A stretch of DNA of 64,000 bases from CAZBQJ01 sp964494085 (GTDB lineage: Bacteria > Patescibacteriota > Gracilibacteria > UBA1369): NCBI GenBank assembly GCA_964494085.1, contig CAZBQJ010000003.1:124001-188000 (forward strand), given 5' to 3'. The notes under the pieces were generated by a model. It saw only the letters and a program-made list of their open reading frames with translations. It ran no database searches and had not been told where the DNA came from. Shown piece after piece: positions 1-8,270 of the stretch (positions are counted from its first letter, which is position 1; each line of letters begins with the position of its first letter). A program made the translations under genes and the position numbers.

Positions 1-6
1 GGGGGA

Positions 7-378
7 TTAAGCTAATTTACTTTTTAAACTTTGGTCAATCATCCTGGCGTTATCTACCAGATTATCGTACAAATCGCTTACAGCCTTTAGGATCAACTGA
101 TCCAAGCCGGGGATATAAGAGGTTATTATACTCAAACTATCAATTTCGTCAAGTTCAGGATGGTCCTCCAGGGTTTTCTGTAGTAAAAAAATTTCTTTAT
201 CACCCAATGAAGCCACAACTGTAGCGGTTATCCTTTCACTCAAAGTTTGAGCAATCTCATTGCTGAGTTCAGTTTTGATATGTTCTGGAGCTTGATCCAT
301 CTTGATCTCTTTCAAAACCATCGCAATAAAGTTTTCCGTATTGAAGTAGAGATTTGATCGTTTGTTTTTCTTTGGCAT
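7..378 (-). CDS. small helical protein, unknown
   Basis: A 123-residue protein with no signal peptide or membrane segment. It is basic at the N-terminus (KKNKR) and otherwise predicted mostly helical, rich in Leu, Ile, Asp and Glu, with a conserved-looking centre (IITSYIPGLDQLI). It lies 11 nt downstream of the large coiled-coil gene on the same strand, so the two are probably co-transcribed and may act together. I do not recognise the family with confidence; it has the look of the short helical DUF proteins common in CPR genomes. Start is the ATG at 376-378 with no Shine-Dalgarno site, as in most genes here. Confidence 0.75.
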   Translation of the reverse strand: MPKKNKRSNLYFNTENFIAMVLKEIKMDQAPEHIKTELSNEIAQTLSERITATVVASLGDKEIFLLQKTLEDHPELDEIDSLSIITSYIPGLDQLILKAVSDLYDNLVDNARMIDQSLKSKLA

Positions 379-389
379 AATTGAATTAA

Positions 390-3300
390 TTAAGCTGCTT
401 TATCTAATAATAGCTTGTCTTTGGAGGTATCACTATCAATGGCCAAAGCTCCGATATTGATTTTCTGTTCAGTTGCTGTTCGTCGATAGTCTTCCAAATC
501 TTCACGCAAATCTAGTTTTTGTTCTTCTAAAGCATTGATTTTTTTCTGCAAGCGGTTTCTATCCCAGCCATAAGGGACATTAGGCATTTTTGCCAACAAT
601 TTAGCCTGTTTTTCAGAAATTCTAACTATCTTGGTTTCAATTTCAATCGCTCTATCCCGCAAATAGCTTCTCAACATTTTCTTACTGAATATGCCTAGGA
701 ATCTCTTCGGCATTTGGGTGCTTCGTTTCAAAGCCCGTCCAGTCAGACGAATCGGCCAAGTCCCAAATTTCCAGGCTTTACCGATCGGCCAGGTGAGGGG
801 AGTGGCGGCCATCCTGCCTAAACTGAAACCTTTTTTTGCAGTGTCGGTATTGAGAAACTTCCTGCGACTCCAGTTCCAAACCTGTTTGGTGCCTTTCCAC
901 ATTCCTGCAGCCCCTTTTTTGCTATAATGCCAGGCTCTCTGCATCCGAAAGTTGGTCGACATTTTATCATAAACTTGAGTCAGCCCCATTTCTTTCAGAT
1001 ATTCCCGCTTTTCTTTTCTGCTCAATTTATTTTCTCTTATATAGGTTCTTGCTTCATCAACGCGTTCATATAAATCTTTAGCCTCGTCAATTTGTCTTTC
1101 TTGAACATCAATTTCCGCCTTTAAATTTTCCATATCTTTGCTCAATTTGTCTTTCTTCGGACTACCATCCGCCAGAGCATTTATTTCAGTTTCCAATTTG
1201 CCGATCCTTTTGCGCTTAAACTCGATTCCAGAAGTCTTGATTTTATTCCAGGCTTCCAATCCTTCTTTATCCAGCATTGCTTTCAATTCATCTTTCACCA
1301 GGTATTTTCGCCAAATTGCATCCGGATCCTTTACTTCAGCTCTTATTTCGGCAGAGATTTTTTGGTCTTCTTGTCTAGCCCCTTTCAGTAAACTGATTAA
1401 AGCCTTTTCTCGATCATTTGCCCCACTCTTTTCCACTTTTTCCAAGCTTTTACGGCTCCACATCTCGATTCTCAATTTTTTCAATACAGTGACGGTATTT
1501 TCCAAATCCCAATCTTCCGGATTTAAGCCTTTTTCCAAAGTAGGAGGAATTTTCTTATATTTGGAAACAGCTTCTTCCAGAGTTTCAGCAAATTTTTCAA
1601 TGGTTTCCATTTTTACTTCCTGTCCGGTCCGATTGAGAATATCTCTCAAATCACGAACGGTCGAAAACTTGTTGATTCCTTTAAATACGGCAAACTCCGG
1701 TCGTGAATTAATTATTTGTTCGACTAAACGGTCCGCGGTTTGTCCTTTAATATTAAATGGTTCCAGTCCGACCAAGTCTTGGCCCTTCGCTACCGCTAAT
1801 TTCAATTTATCAAAACCTCTGCCAGCTAAGCCTTTATTCAAAAGTTCAGCGGCCTTGGCATTGGCAGTCCGTTTACGATCGATACTCTTGATGTCCTCGA
1901 TTCGAAGAGCAGCCTTTAGGTTGGCGTAATGATTGGCTTCTTCATTATACAAGTTTAACTCCAATCCCTCAGACCTCATGTAATCCAGGCGCATCCACCT
2001 TTGCAGTAAAACAAAAGGAGTCATTTTTTCTCTTTTTTGAAGCAAACTCGGTAAATCACTGTTTACTGTTCTGCTCAATGCGAGTAGCCCATCAAAAACA
2101 GCCTGATGATGAACGGCCAAATCGGGAGCATTAATGATCAGTTCAAAGATTGTTGCCGGGTTGTTATTATTAAAGTTAGGATAAACTTGGCTATTAACAT
2201 GTCCCAGCACTTCGGCAGTATTCAAAATCCCCGCGATCTTTTGGCCATTTTCTCTGACTTTCTCAATAGTAGTTTGCAGTTCTGCCTGCGTCTCAGCTTT
2301 AGTTTGCTTGTAAGTGGCAATTTCTGCATCCAGTTTTGCGAGCCTGGTCGAGTTCAGGTCATTTAGATTCAGATCAAACAATTGTTGTTCCAGCTTGGTC
2401 ACTTCCAGCAGCCGAGCATCTCTTTGTCTTCTCACATTATCAATCCTCTTTTGAATCTGATTGGCTGCTCCTTGGTGAGGAGCATTTATTAAATTATTCT
2501 GTTCATTGGCAATTTGGGCTTCCAAATCCGGGATTATAGTATTTACCAAATGATTTCTCTGACTTTCCCAGCCGGTTCTCCTGGAATTCTTCAAGGTTAC
2601 CAAATTAGCTTTTTCCTGAGTTTGTGCAGTTTGACTCGTTTGAATTTCCACATCCACCTGTCGAATAATTCCACTTAATTTATTTATTTTAGTAGCTAGT
2701 GCCAGCGTTTCGGCAATCAGCGGAGCACACTCCGCTTTGCATGAATCGATTACCTGACTTTGTGCCGGAGTTAGAGGTATAGTCGGAGCTTCCAGATTCC
2801 TGATTCTTTGTAAATCCGCCAAAACATCAGCCGCCGGCGTTGTTTGCATCCTGACCCTCAATTCAGCGAGCAGTCCTTTGCCATCAACACTATTTTCCAA
2901 AGGGAAAAGTGAATTTGCCTCCAGCAAATTTGTGATTTCATTAGTGACCGCTTCACTTTCTGTTGTAGCACTCGGGCCAATCCTAAGTGAATTCCAGAAT
3001 CTTCTCAGTTCCTGATGATCATTGACGGCATCCAACCCACTTTCTACAGTATTTTCTTGTTCAACGTTAGCCAGTAATAGCAAGTCTCTAAAGGCCTCAT
3101 CTGCATAAAGTGGTATTCCCTGGGTCAAGCACCATTCACGCCATCTCCTCAGTTGACTCACTTGGGCTTCTGACATTACCCGGCAAAAATCACCGATCTG
3201 ATTCTGTAAATTAGGAGGATTGGGAGTTAGGCCGACCACCTGATAGAGATCATTAAGACTTTGTGGTGAATTATGAAACAATTGCTCCAAAAAAGGCCTC

Positions 3301-3821
3301 ATTCTGTTCGCCACAAATACTCGCCGCGTCTCAACATTTTTATTTTTCCCAAAACGCTCATTAACCTGGTTTTCCACAAAATTACTGCCACCCAGCATTG
3401 CCTTTAGGCCCTGGCCAACTCTTTTCATCTGAGCGATCTTTCGTCTGCCTCGTCCTTTGGCTAAATGTTCAGCATTGACCGATCCCTCATAGTTTCGGCT
3501 GTCTTCACCGTTTTGAGTATCATAGATTTCATTACCTTGTACGGCTCTGTACAAGGAACTTTGAATTTTTTCTTCTTTCAATCTTGTCAGTGTAGCGTTT
3601 TCGCCCATTGGACCGACCACCCCTTGGCTTATCAATCTACCCACCTCATCCTGCACACCTAATTGCAACATCGAAATGTTTCGAGCAACCTCCTGGCTTT
3701 CTTCATAAAACTGACGATTTTCATCCTCCACGCGACGTAGTGCCCGCTCTGCTTGCTCTTCGGCACCGGTATGGACGGTGTGTTTACGCGGTAATTTCCC
3801 AAATGCTGGTACCTGTGACAT
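390..3821 (-). CDS. large coiled-coil protein, unknown
   Basis: An 1143-residue cytoplasmic-looking protein; no signal peptide. Long stretches around residues 380-560 and 880-960 are rich in Lys/Glu/Leu heptads and should form coiled coils. Around residues 960-1045 there is a very basic, Trp-rich stretch (for example MWKGTKQVWNWSRRKF) with several short amphipathic or hydrophobic segments that could bind a membrane or nucleic acid. The last 90 residues are coiled coil again. It is first in a two-gene unit with the 123-residue gene. I recognise no catalytic motif. A scaffold or cell-envelope filament role would be inference only. ATG at 3819-3821, with an extended -10 just upstream. Confidence 0.85.
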   Translation of the reverse strand: MSQVPAFGKLPRKHTVHTGAEEQAERALRRVEDENRQFYEESQEVARNISMLQLGVQDEVGRLISQGVVGPMGENATLTRLKEEKIQSSLYRAVQGNEIYDTQNGEDSRNYEGSVNAEHLAKGRGRRKIAQMKRVGQGLKAMLGGSNFVENQVNERFGKNKNVETRRVFVANRMRPFLEQLFHNSPQSLNDLYQVVGLTPNPPNLQNQIGDFCRVMSEAQVSQLRRWREWCLTQGIPLYADEAFRDLLLLANVEQENTVESGLDAVNDHQELRRFWNSLRIGPSATTESEAVTNEITNLLEANSLFPLENSVDGKGLLAELRVRMQTTPAADVLADLQRIRNLEAPTIPLTPAQSQVIDSCKAECAPLIAETLALATKINKLSGIIRQVDVEIQTSQTAQTQEKANLVTLKNSRRTGWESQRNHLVNTIIPDLEAQIANEQNNLINAPHQGAANQIQKRIDNVRRQRDARLLEVTKLEQQLFDLNLNDLNSTRLAKLDAEIATYKQTKAETQAELQTTIEKVRENGQKIAGILNTAEVLGHVNSQVYPNFNNNNPATIFELIINAPDLAVHHQAVFDGLLALSRTVNSDLPSLLQKREKMTPFVLLQRWMRLDYMRSEGLELNLYNEEANHYANLKAALRIEDIKSIDRKRTANAKAAELLNKGLAGRGFDKLKLAVAKGQDLVGLEPFNIKGQTADRLVEQIINSRPEFAVFKGINKFSTVRDLRDILNRTGQEVKMETIEKFAETLEEAVSKYKKIPPTLEKGLNPEDWDLENTVTVLKKLRIEMWSRKSLEKVEKSGANDREKALISLLKGARQEDQKISAEIRAEVKDPDAIWRKYLVKDELKAMLDKEGLEAWNKIKTSGIEFKRKRIGKLETEINALADGSPKKDKLSKDMENLKAEIDVQERQIDEAKDLYERVDEARTYIRENKLSRKEKREYLKEMGLTQVYDKMSTNFRMQRAWHYSKKGAAGMWKGTKQVWNWSRRKFLNTDTAKKGFSLGRMAATPLTWPIGKAWKFGTWPIRLTGRALKRSTQMPKRFLGIFSKKMLRSYLRDRAIEIETKIVRISEKQAKLLAKMPNVPYGWDRNRLQKKINALEEQKLDLREDLEDYRRTATEQKINIGALAIDSDTSKDKLLLDKAA

Positions 3822-3842
3822 AGGGCTTTATTAAATCTCTCA

Positions 3843-3851
3843 ATTATAACA
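3843..3851 (-). promoter_or_regulatory. extended -10 promoter for the coiled-coil gene
   Basis: Reading on the minus strand the sequence is TGTTATAAT, a perfect TATAAT preceded by TGN. It lies about 20 nt before the ATG at 3821, so the leader would be only about 15 nt. No good -35 hexamer is seen. Confidence 0.55.
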
Positions 3852-3915
3852 TTTTTTGCCTTTTAAATAAAGACTTTCCTCCAGGATAATCCTGAGTTAA
3901 GATGGCCAAGACTTC

Positions 3916-3942
3916 TTGTCGCAAATCTTTATCTAGTATAAT
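3916..3942 (+). promoter_or_regulatory. promoter of tig
   Basis: TTGTCG (3916-3921) and a perfect TATAAT (3937-3942), 15 nt apart. The -10 ends 10 nt before the ATG at 3953, so the mRNA would be leaderless or nearly so. This also argues against the upstream in-frame ATG at 3902. Confidence 0.55.
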
Positions 3943-3952
3943 CCCCGGAAAC

Positions 3953-5221
3953 ATGAATATTACTTCAGAAAAAGCAAAAAAGTCCGAAATTAAATTGACC
4001 GTCGAATTGTCCGAGTTGGAGATGGAGAAATATGCGCAATTGGCTTTGGAAAAATTAGCCAAACAAATTAACGTTAAAGGGTTTCGTCCAGGCAAAGTGC
4101 CCCTGGAAGTGGCCAAAGAACAGCTCGACCCGGAATATCTGCTGTCCCACACCATTGATATGGCTATTGCACCCACTTATGTAGACGCCATTCAGCAGGA
4201 AAAAATCGAGCCGATTGCCCGTCCTAAAGTCAATGTTCTGACCGATAAGCCTCTCAAATACGAAGCTATTGTCCCGATTTACCCGGAGGTGAAAGTAAAG
4301 GATTATCAGAGCATCAAATTGGAACGTCAAGCCGTTGTCCTGAATGATCAGTTAGTCACCGACGAGGTTGAACGTTTTCGGACTTATCACGCCACTTATG
4401 CGGATGTTACTCGACCAGCGCAATCGGGTGATCGAGTTGAAATCGACTTCAATGGCTTTGATGAAGGAGGGGCTCCTCTCGATGGAACCTCCAGTAAAAA
4501 TCACCCTTTAATTTTGGGTGAAAAGTCTTTTATCCCTGGCTTCGAAGAAAATTTAATTGGTTTGAACATCAATGAGGAAAAGGAATTCACTCTGACTTTC
4601 CCCGCTGACTACTTTCACAAGCCCTTCCAAAATAAGGCTGTGAAATTTAAGGTTAAGGTCAATCGCATTGAAGCCCGCAATATACCGGCCCTGGACACTG
4701 AATTGATCAAGAAAATTACCGGTAAAGAAATGTCAGAAGAGCAATTTCGAGCCGAAGTAAAAAGTAATTTGCAAAAGCAACGGGAAATGGATGAAGAAAA
4801 TCGCTTGGAGGGGCAGCTTTTAGAGAAAATTGAAGCCAAAACAGAAGTAGAATTGCCGGCCACTTTGGTAGAGGAAGAGGTTCATTATATCCTGGATGAG
4901 CAAAAGCAGAATTTAGATAAAAGGGGAATTCCTTGGGCAGATTACCTCAAAGCCACCGGCAAAGACGAACAAGCTCTCCATGAAGAAAAACATCCTGAAG
5001 CAGAGAAAAGATTAAAATTACGCTTTGGAATTCAAGAGATCTTTAAATTGGAAAAGATTGATGTCAGTGATCAGGAACTGGACAAATCCATGGAGGATGA
5101 ATTGAAAGTGCTTGCCACCATGAATTATGAGCCTAAAACCGAAGAATTGGATCTTTTGAAAAGTCGACTGCGAAACAAAATCAAAATGGAAAAGTTAATC
5201 AACTTCTTCATCAAAAAATAA
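3953..5221 (+). CDS. tig: trigger factor, ribosome-associated chaperone and prolyl isomerase
   Basis: About 422 residues, the usual length. The N-terminal ribosome-binding domain carries the signature GFRPGKVP (about residue 42). The FKBP-type PPIase domain runs from about residue 145 to 235 (GDRVEIDFNGF, then LGEKSFIPGFEENLIG). The rest is the helical C-terminal chaperone domain. It meets nascent chains at the ribosome exit. I chose ATG 3953 (MNITSEKAKK) rather than 3902, because the promoter -10 lies between them and family members begin here. Followed after 11 nt by a small membrane protein gene. Confidence 0.95.
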   Translation: MNITSEKAKKSEIKLTVELSELEMEKYAQLALEKLAKQINVKGFRPGKVPLEVAKEQLDPEYLLSHTIDMAIAPTYVDAIQQEKIEPIARPKVNVLTDKPLKYEAIVPIYPEVKVKDYQSIKLERQAVVLNDQLVTDEVERFRTYHATYADVTRPAQSGDRVEIDFNGFDEGGAPLDGTSSKNHPLILGEKSFIPGFEENLIGLNINEEKEFTLTFPADYFHKPFQNKAVKFKVKVNRIEARNIPALDTELIKKITGKEMSEEQFRAEVKSNLQKQREMDEENRLEGQLLEKIEAKTEVELPATLVEEEVHYILDEQKQNLDKRGIPWADYLKATGKDEQALHEEKHPEAEKRLKLRFGIQEIFKLEKIDVSDQELDKSMEDELKVLATMNYEPKTEELDLLKSRLRNKIKMEKLINFFIKK

Positions 5222-5232
5222 TCTAATCACTC

Positions 5233-5487
5233 ATGAAAACCTTTTTAATATCTGCAACTATCTTCCTGTTCGTCGTAGTCCTGATTATTTTCTTTCAAAA
5301 TCTTTCCAACACGGTCGATGGCCTGTGGATATTGTTTTACCAGTTTACACAAACCGATAGTGCCTCCGCCGCAGTAGTAATAGTGACTGCACTGGGATTT
5401 ATCACCGGTGTCCTCAGTACCATGTTAATGACGAGCTTAATTAGTTCAACCAAGGAGGAGGAAGCTCCCGGAGGAGATAACTGGTAG
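5233..5487 (+). CDS. LapA-like two-helix membrane protein
   Basis: An 84-residue protein with two hydrophobic helices (about residues 4-24 and 44-68) and an acidic cytoplasmic tail (KEEEAPGGDNW). The arrangement and the turn between helices resemble the LapA/DUF1049 family of small inner-membrane proteins. It follows tig by 11 nt and ends just before a clear terminator, so it is the last gene of the tig unit. Exact function unknown. Confidence 0.75.
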   Translation: MKTFLISATIFLFVVVLIIFFQNLSNTVDGLWILFYQFTQTDSASAAVVIVTALGFITGVLSTMLMTSLISSTKEEEAPGGDNW

Positions 5488-5513
5488 AATTCGACAGATC
5501 GACTTAAATTATC

Positions 5514-5540
5514 GGCCCGCCTAATTTAGGCGGGCCTTTT
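5514..5540 (+). terminator. intrinsic terminator after tig unit
   Basis: A 10-bp perfect stem (GGCCCGCCTA with its complement), 3-nt loop, then TTTT. Typical Rho-independent terminator placed 27 nt after the LapA-like gene. Confidence 0.9.
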
Positions 5541-5610
5541 CATTCTTCACAAAATACCTTCTGCTTGCTCTTTGACTTAAAAAATTATACATTGACCGCA
5601 GTTGAATAAA

Positions 5611-5624
5611 AGTTGTGAACAACT
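5611..5624. promoter_or_regulatory. 14-bp palindrome before winged-helix regulator
   Basis: AGTTGT-GA-ACAACT is a perfect 6+6 inverted repeat centred 13 bp upstream of the ATG at 5631. A TACATT -10-like hexamer follows at 5624-5629. Its place before a predicted DNA-binding regulator suggests an autoregulatory operator; this is inference. Confidence 0.4.
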
Positions 5625-5630
5625 ACATTA

Positions 5631-6194
5631 ATGTTAAAACGCCTGTTTACCTCTACAACCAGGGTGAAACTACTGACTATCTTCTTACTGAACCCGGAGC
5701 AGGAATTTTTTATACGTCAATTAACCAGAGAACTCGATGAGCAGATAAACTCGATCCGTCGGGAGCTGGATAATTTAAAAAAAATGGGCTTACTGCGCTC
5801 CAAAGAAAAGAATCGTAAGAAATATTACATAGTGAACAAAAATTTTCTGCTTTTCAACGAACTTAAGTCGATAGTAGTTAAAGGAATCAGTAATAAAGAT
5901 GAAATTACCAGACGTGTAGCTTCCTTTGGGGAAATCGATGTCATGGTTTTCTCCGGATTGTTTGTCAACAAAGATTCACTAATTGATTTATTGATAGTCG
6001 GTAACATCGATAAGGAAAAATTAGAAGAATACCTCAATAATGAACTGGATACGTCACGCCCGATCCGCTTCAGTGTGATGAGCAAAGACGATTACATTTA
6101 TCGGCGTAAATGTAACGATAAGTTTTTGTCAGATTTATTGGATAGCTCCGATAATTTGGTCACGATCAATAATCTGGCCGCAGACACCAATTAA
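5631..6194 (+). CDS. winged-helix regulator with nucleotidyltransferase-like C-terminal part
   Basis: A 187-residue protein. Residues 1-75 form a winged-helix DNA-binding domain (FIRQLTRELDEQINSIRREL, then a basic wing KNRKKYY). Residues 90-170 resemble a small, apparently degenerate nucleotidyltransferase fold (FGEIDVMVFSG... IDLLIVG), lacking a clear catalytic GS-x-DxD motif. ArsR-like HTH fused to such a domain is a known architecture of small regulators in CPR and archaea. A single-gene unit between the tig terminator and the rplS promoter; a palindrome sits directly upstream. Confidence 0.7.
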   Translation: MLKRLFTSTTRVKLLTIFLLNPEQEFFIRQLTRELDEQINSIRRELDNLKKMGLLRSKEKNRKKYYIVNKNFLLFNELKSIVVKGISNKDEITRRVASFGEIDVMVFSGLFVNKDSLIDLLIVGNIDKEKLEEYLNNELDTSRPIRFSVMSKDDYIYRRKCNDKFLSDLLDSSDNLVTINNLAADTN

Positions 6195-6211
6195 CTTTAC
6201 TCAAAAATAGC

Positions 6212-6240
6212 TTGCAATTTGCTTTTGCTTTACCTAATAT
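6212..6240 (+). promoter_or_regulatory. promoter of rplS-rnhB
   Basis: TTGCAA (6212-6217), 17 nt spacer, TAATAT (6235-6240). The predicted start lies about 30 nt before the rplS ATG. Confidence 0.55.
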
Positions 6241-6275
6241 TGCACGGCAATAAAACTTTGCTCACGACTTTCTAT

Positions 6276-6797
6276 ATGACTCATCTTATCGTCCAACAGA
6301 TCGAAAAAAAACATATCAGGTCAGATGTCCCTGAAATCAGGGCTGGCTATACGGTCAGAGTACATCAGAAAATCAAGGAAGGTGAAAAGGAAAGAATTCA
6401 GCTCTATGAAGGCTTGGTGATTGCCATCAACCATGGTCAGGGAGCCAGCCGTACAATGACAGTTAGAAAAATGGTGGAGGGGATCGGTGTAGAGAAGATT
6501 TTCCCTATAAACTCACCTAATCTCGCCAAAATTGAAGTTATCAAAATTGGTAAAGTCCGTCGATCAAAACTGTATTATATGAGAAATGTCAGCGGTAAGG
6601 CGGCTAGATTAAAGGAAACAATGGTCAGTACCGGCAACCACAAAATCGCAATATCATCGAAAGTAACAGCTGAAGAGGTGCTGGAACCAAAAACAGATCA
6701 ACCGGTGACTGAAACCCCCGCCGAAACTATTCCGGAAACCGTTCTGGAAACCATCGATAAAACTACAGAAATTCCGGAACAAGAAGCCCAAAGTTAA
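6276..6797 (+). CDS. rplS: 50S ribosomal protein L19, with long C-terminal tail
   Basis: Residues 1-115 are a standard bL19 (VPEIRAGYTVRVHQKIKEG, then GVEKIFPINSPNLAKIEVI and RRSKLYYMRN). L19 sits at the 30S-50S interface. About 55 extra residues follow, rich in Glu, Thr, Pro and Ile with an imperfect repeat of the form ETPAETIPETVLETI; most L19 proteins end near 115-120. I chose ATG 6276 (MTHLIVQQIEKK) because an earlier in-frame codon at 6219 lies inside the promoter. Co-transcribed with rnhB. Confidence 0.95.
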   Translation: MTHLIVQQIEKKHIRSDVPEIRAGYTVRVHQKIKEGEKERIQLYEGLVIAINHGQGASRTMTVRKMVEGIGVEKIFPINSPNLAKIEVIKIGKVRRSKLYYMRNVSGKAARLKETMVSTGNHKIAISSKVTAEEVLEPKTDQPVTETPAETIPETVLETIDKTTEIPEQEAQS

Positions 6798-6817
6798 ATC
6801 CAATCATCTAATCGGAA

Positions 6818-7465
6818 TTGGCTCAGAAAAAAACAGTATCAGAATACAGCACAGGACTTTCCGATAAAGTCATTATAGCTGGTCTGGATGAGGTAGGTCG
6901 TGGCCCTTGGGCCGGGCCTATTGTTGCTTGTGCCTATGTTGAAATAAAATCCGTAATCGGTGTAAAAATTACCGATTCCAAAAAACTGAATGAAGCTCAA
7001 CGTGAAACCGCTTACGAGCAGCTGGTATTGGCCGGACAATATGGAATCGGCCTTACGGAAGCGCATGAAATAGACAAACTTGGATTGGCCAAAGCCAATC
7101 GCTTGGCTTTTCGTCGGGCTTTGGAAAACCTGCCTATCAAACCGGATTTGGTCTTAATAGATGGGAAAGACAAAATTGATAAAGCTTCGATTTTGGACAT
7201 TCCCTTTAAATCCTTCATCAAAGGTGATTTAGCCATTCGAGCCATTTCTTGCGCCTCGATTATCGCCAAAGTTACTCGCGACCGGCTGATGGTCAAATTG
7301 GCTGAAAAGTATCCCCACTATAGATTTGAGGAGCACAAAGGCTATGGTACTTCTTTACACAGAAAACTCTTAAAGCAATACGGGCCCTGTGAAATTCACC
7401 GTCATAGTTATCGGCCAGTGCAAATGCTTTTGCAAACCAGTCTGATTCCCGAATGCGTAGATTGA
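6818..7465 (+). CDS. rnhB: ribonuclease HII
   Basis: 215 residues. Removes the RNA strand of RNA-DNA hybrids and single ribonucleotides from DNA. Catalytic acidic residues are in place: GLDEVGRGPWAGP (residues 22-34), LIDGKD, and AKVTRDRLM. The start is TTG at 6818, 20 nt after rplS; no ATG is available before the first motif. The rplS-rnhB order is common in bacteria and supports the call. Confidence 0.93.
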   Translation: MAQKKTVSEYSTGLSDKVIIAGLDEVGRGPWAGPIVACAYVEIKSVIGVKITDSKKLNEAQRETAYEQLVLAGQYGIGLTEAHEIDKLGLAKANRLAFRRALENLPIKPDLVLIDGKDKIDKASILDIPFKSFIKGDLAIRAISCASIIAKVTRDRLMVKLAEKYPHYRFEEHKGYGTSLHRKLLKQYGPCEIHRHSYRPVQMLLQTSLIPECVD

Positions 7466-7475
7466 AAGATTGAGG

Positions 7476-7499
7476 GAAATAGTGTGTTTCAACCAGAAA
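7476..7499. repeat. left arm of inverted repeat around GC-rich lipoprotein gene
   Basis: GAAATAGTGTGTTTC followed by AACCAGAAA. The reverse complement of 8131-8155 reads GAAATATAGTGTGTTTC then CCAGAAA. Allowing two 2-nt gaps, 22 positions match, including a perfect 10-nt core AGTGTGTTTC (7481-7490). The two arms enclose the coding region and its 3' hairpin. Confidence 0.7.
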
Positions 7500-7519
7500 T
7501 ACTGATCAATTTGGTGTCG

Positions 7520-7560
7520 CCCCGGACAAGCGAGCGCCGAAGAAGCTCGCTTGTCCGGGG
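7520..7560 (-). terminator. perfect 16-bp hairpin after lipoprotein gene (no U-run)
   Basis: A 16-bp perfect GC-rich stem (CCCCGGACAAGCGAGC with its complement) and 9-nt loop. It lies 30 nt after the stop of the minus-strand lipoprotein gene and also 55 nt after rnhB, so it can act on both strands. No T-run follows on either side, unlike the terminator at 5514. Confidence 0.7.
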
Positions 7561-7589
7561 TCAGCTTACTCCACGACTTCATCCGTCGC

Positions 7590-8117
7590 TTAGCGCTGCT
7601 CGTCTCTGAAGGAGGCGGTTTTGTAACTACCTCCACTCACTTGGATCTTGAAGCTGATCTTTGCGCCGGCGATGTTGATACTGACTTCACGGGTGCCGCT
7701 GATCTTCTGCTCGATTGGCAGAAAGCCGATTTGGCAGATCCCGGCTTTCGAACCGAGACTCATCCCGGAAACCGAGACATTGCTACAGTCGACAGCCGCC
7801 GCCAAGGAGTAACAGTAGAACTGTTGTTCCTTTTTGATGGTGAAAGTTTCACCACCGCTCAGACGAACCGTTTCTCCGTTGTACTCGCATTCGACACCCT
7901 GATATTTGACCGAGGGCGGTTCAGTCGGAGGAGGGGAAGGCCTGGGGGCCGTCGTTTCAGCTGTGGAGGCGTTCTTTTGCGGTTGCGCAGGTGTCGAGGC
8001 AGCGCCAGACGCATTGTAGTCCACCGCGGTTTTCGGCTCTGCCCTTTCCGCGCACCCCGCCATAGCGATGGAGATTGCGACTACAAACAGAGGGATCAAA
8101 GAGTTCGAGTTCATCAT
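7590..8117 (-). CDS. GC-rich exported lipoprotein, unknown
   Basis: About 175 residues. The signal peptide ends in a lipobox (residues MAGC), so the product should be lipidated and surface anchored. A Pro/Thr/Ala linker (about residues 30-65, PRPSPPPTEPP) leads to a folded domain with several Cys (VECEYNGETV, QFYCYSL, VDCSNV, GICQIG) of unknown fold. Start is ATG 8117 because AAGGAG lies 8 nt upstream; such a Shine-Dalgarno site is absent from most neighbours. Base composition and codon use are clearly GC-richer than csaB and rnhB either side. It has its own promoter, hairpin and bracketing inverted repeat. Function not recognised; transfer from a GC-rich genome is likely. Confidence 0.85.
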   Translation of the reverse strand: MMNSNSLIPLFVVAISIAMAGCAERAEPKTAVDYNASGAASTPAQPQKNASTAETTAPRPSPPPTEPPSVKYQGVECEYNGETVRLSGGETFTIKKEQQFYCYSLAAAVDCSNVSVSGMSLGSKAGICQIGFLPIEQKISGTREVSINIAGAKISFKIQVSGGSYKTASFRDEQR

Positions 8118-8130
8118 TTGAGATTCTCCT

Positions 8131-8155
8131 TTTTCTGGGAAACACACTATATTTC
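8131..8155. repeat. right arm of inverted repeat around GC-rich lipoprotein gene
   Basis: TTTCTGGGAAACACACTAT with TATTTC beyond it; the partner of 7476-7499. On the minus-strand mRNA this lies in the 5' leader immediately before the Shine-Dalgarno site of the lipoprotein gene. Confidence 0.7.
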
Positions 8156-8231
8156 GAAATTCGCTTAGGTCAGCCTTATTGTTTTATCCTATCCGGCAAT
8201 GCTGGATTATAGAGCTGCCTAATACATCGGA

Positions 8232-8259
8232 ATCATACAAGATAACGTGAAAATGTCAA
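8232..8259 (-). promoter_or_regulatory. strong promoter of GC-rich lipoprotein gene
   Basis: On the minus strand: TTGACA, 16 nt, TATGAT. The start would be near 8225, giving a leader of about 108 nt, long for this genome. The leader holds a small hairpin near 8191-8207 and the inverted-repeat arm at 8131-8155. The -35 lies 12 bp beyond the end of csaB. Confidence 0.75.
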
Positions 8260-8270
8260 TCATAGCGCTC

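Noticed and set aside
7551..8168. 205-residue plus-strand frame opposite the first lipoprotein gene
   Set aside because: Arg-rich shadow of the minus-strand gene; no family features and begins inside the 3' hairpin.
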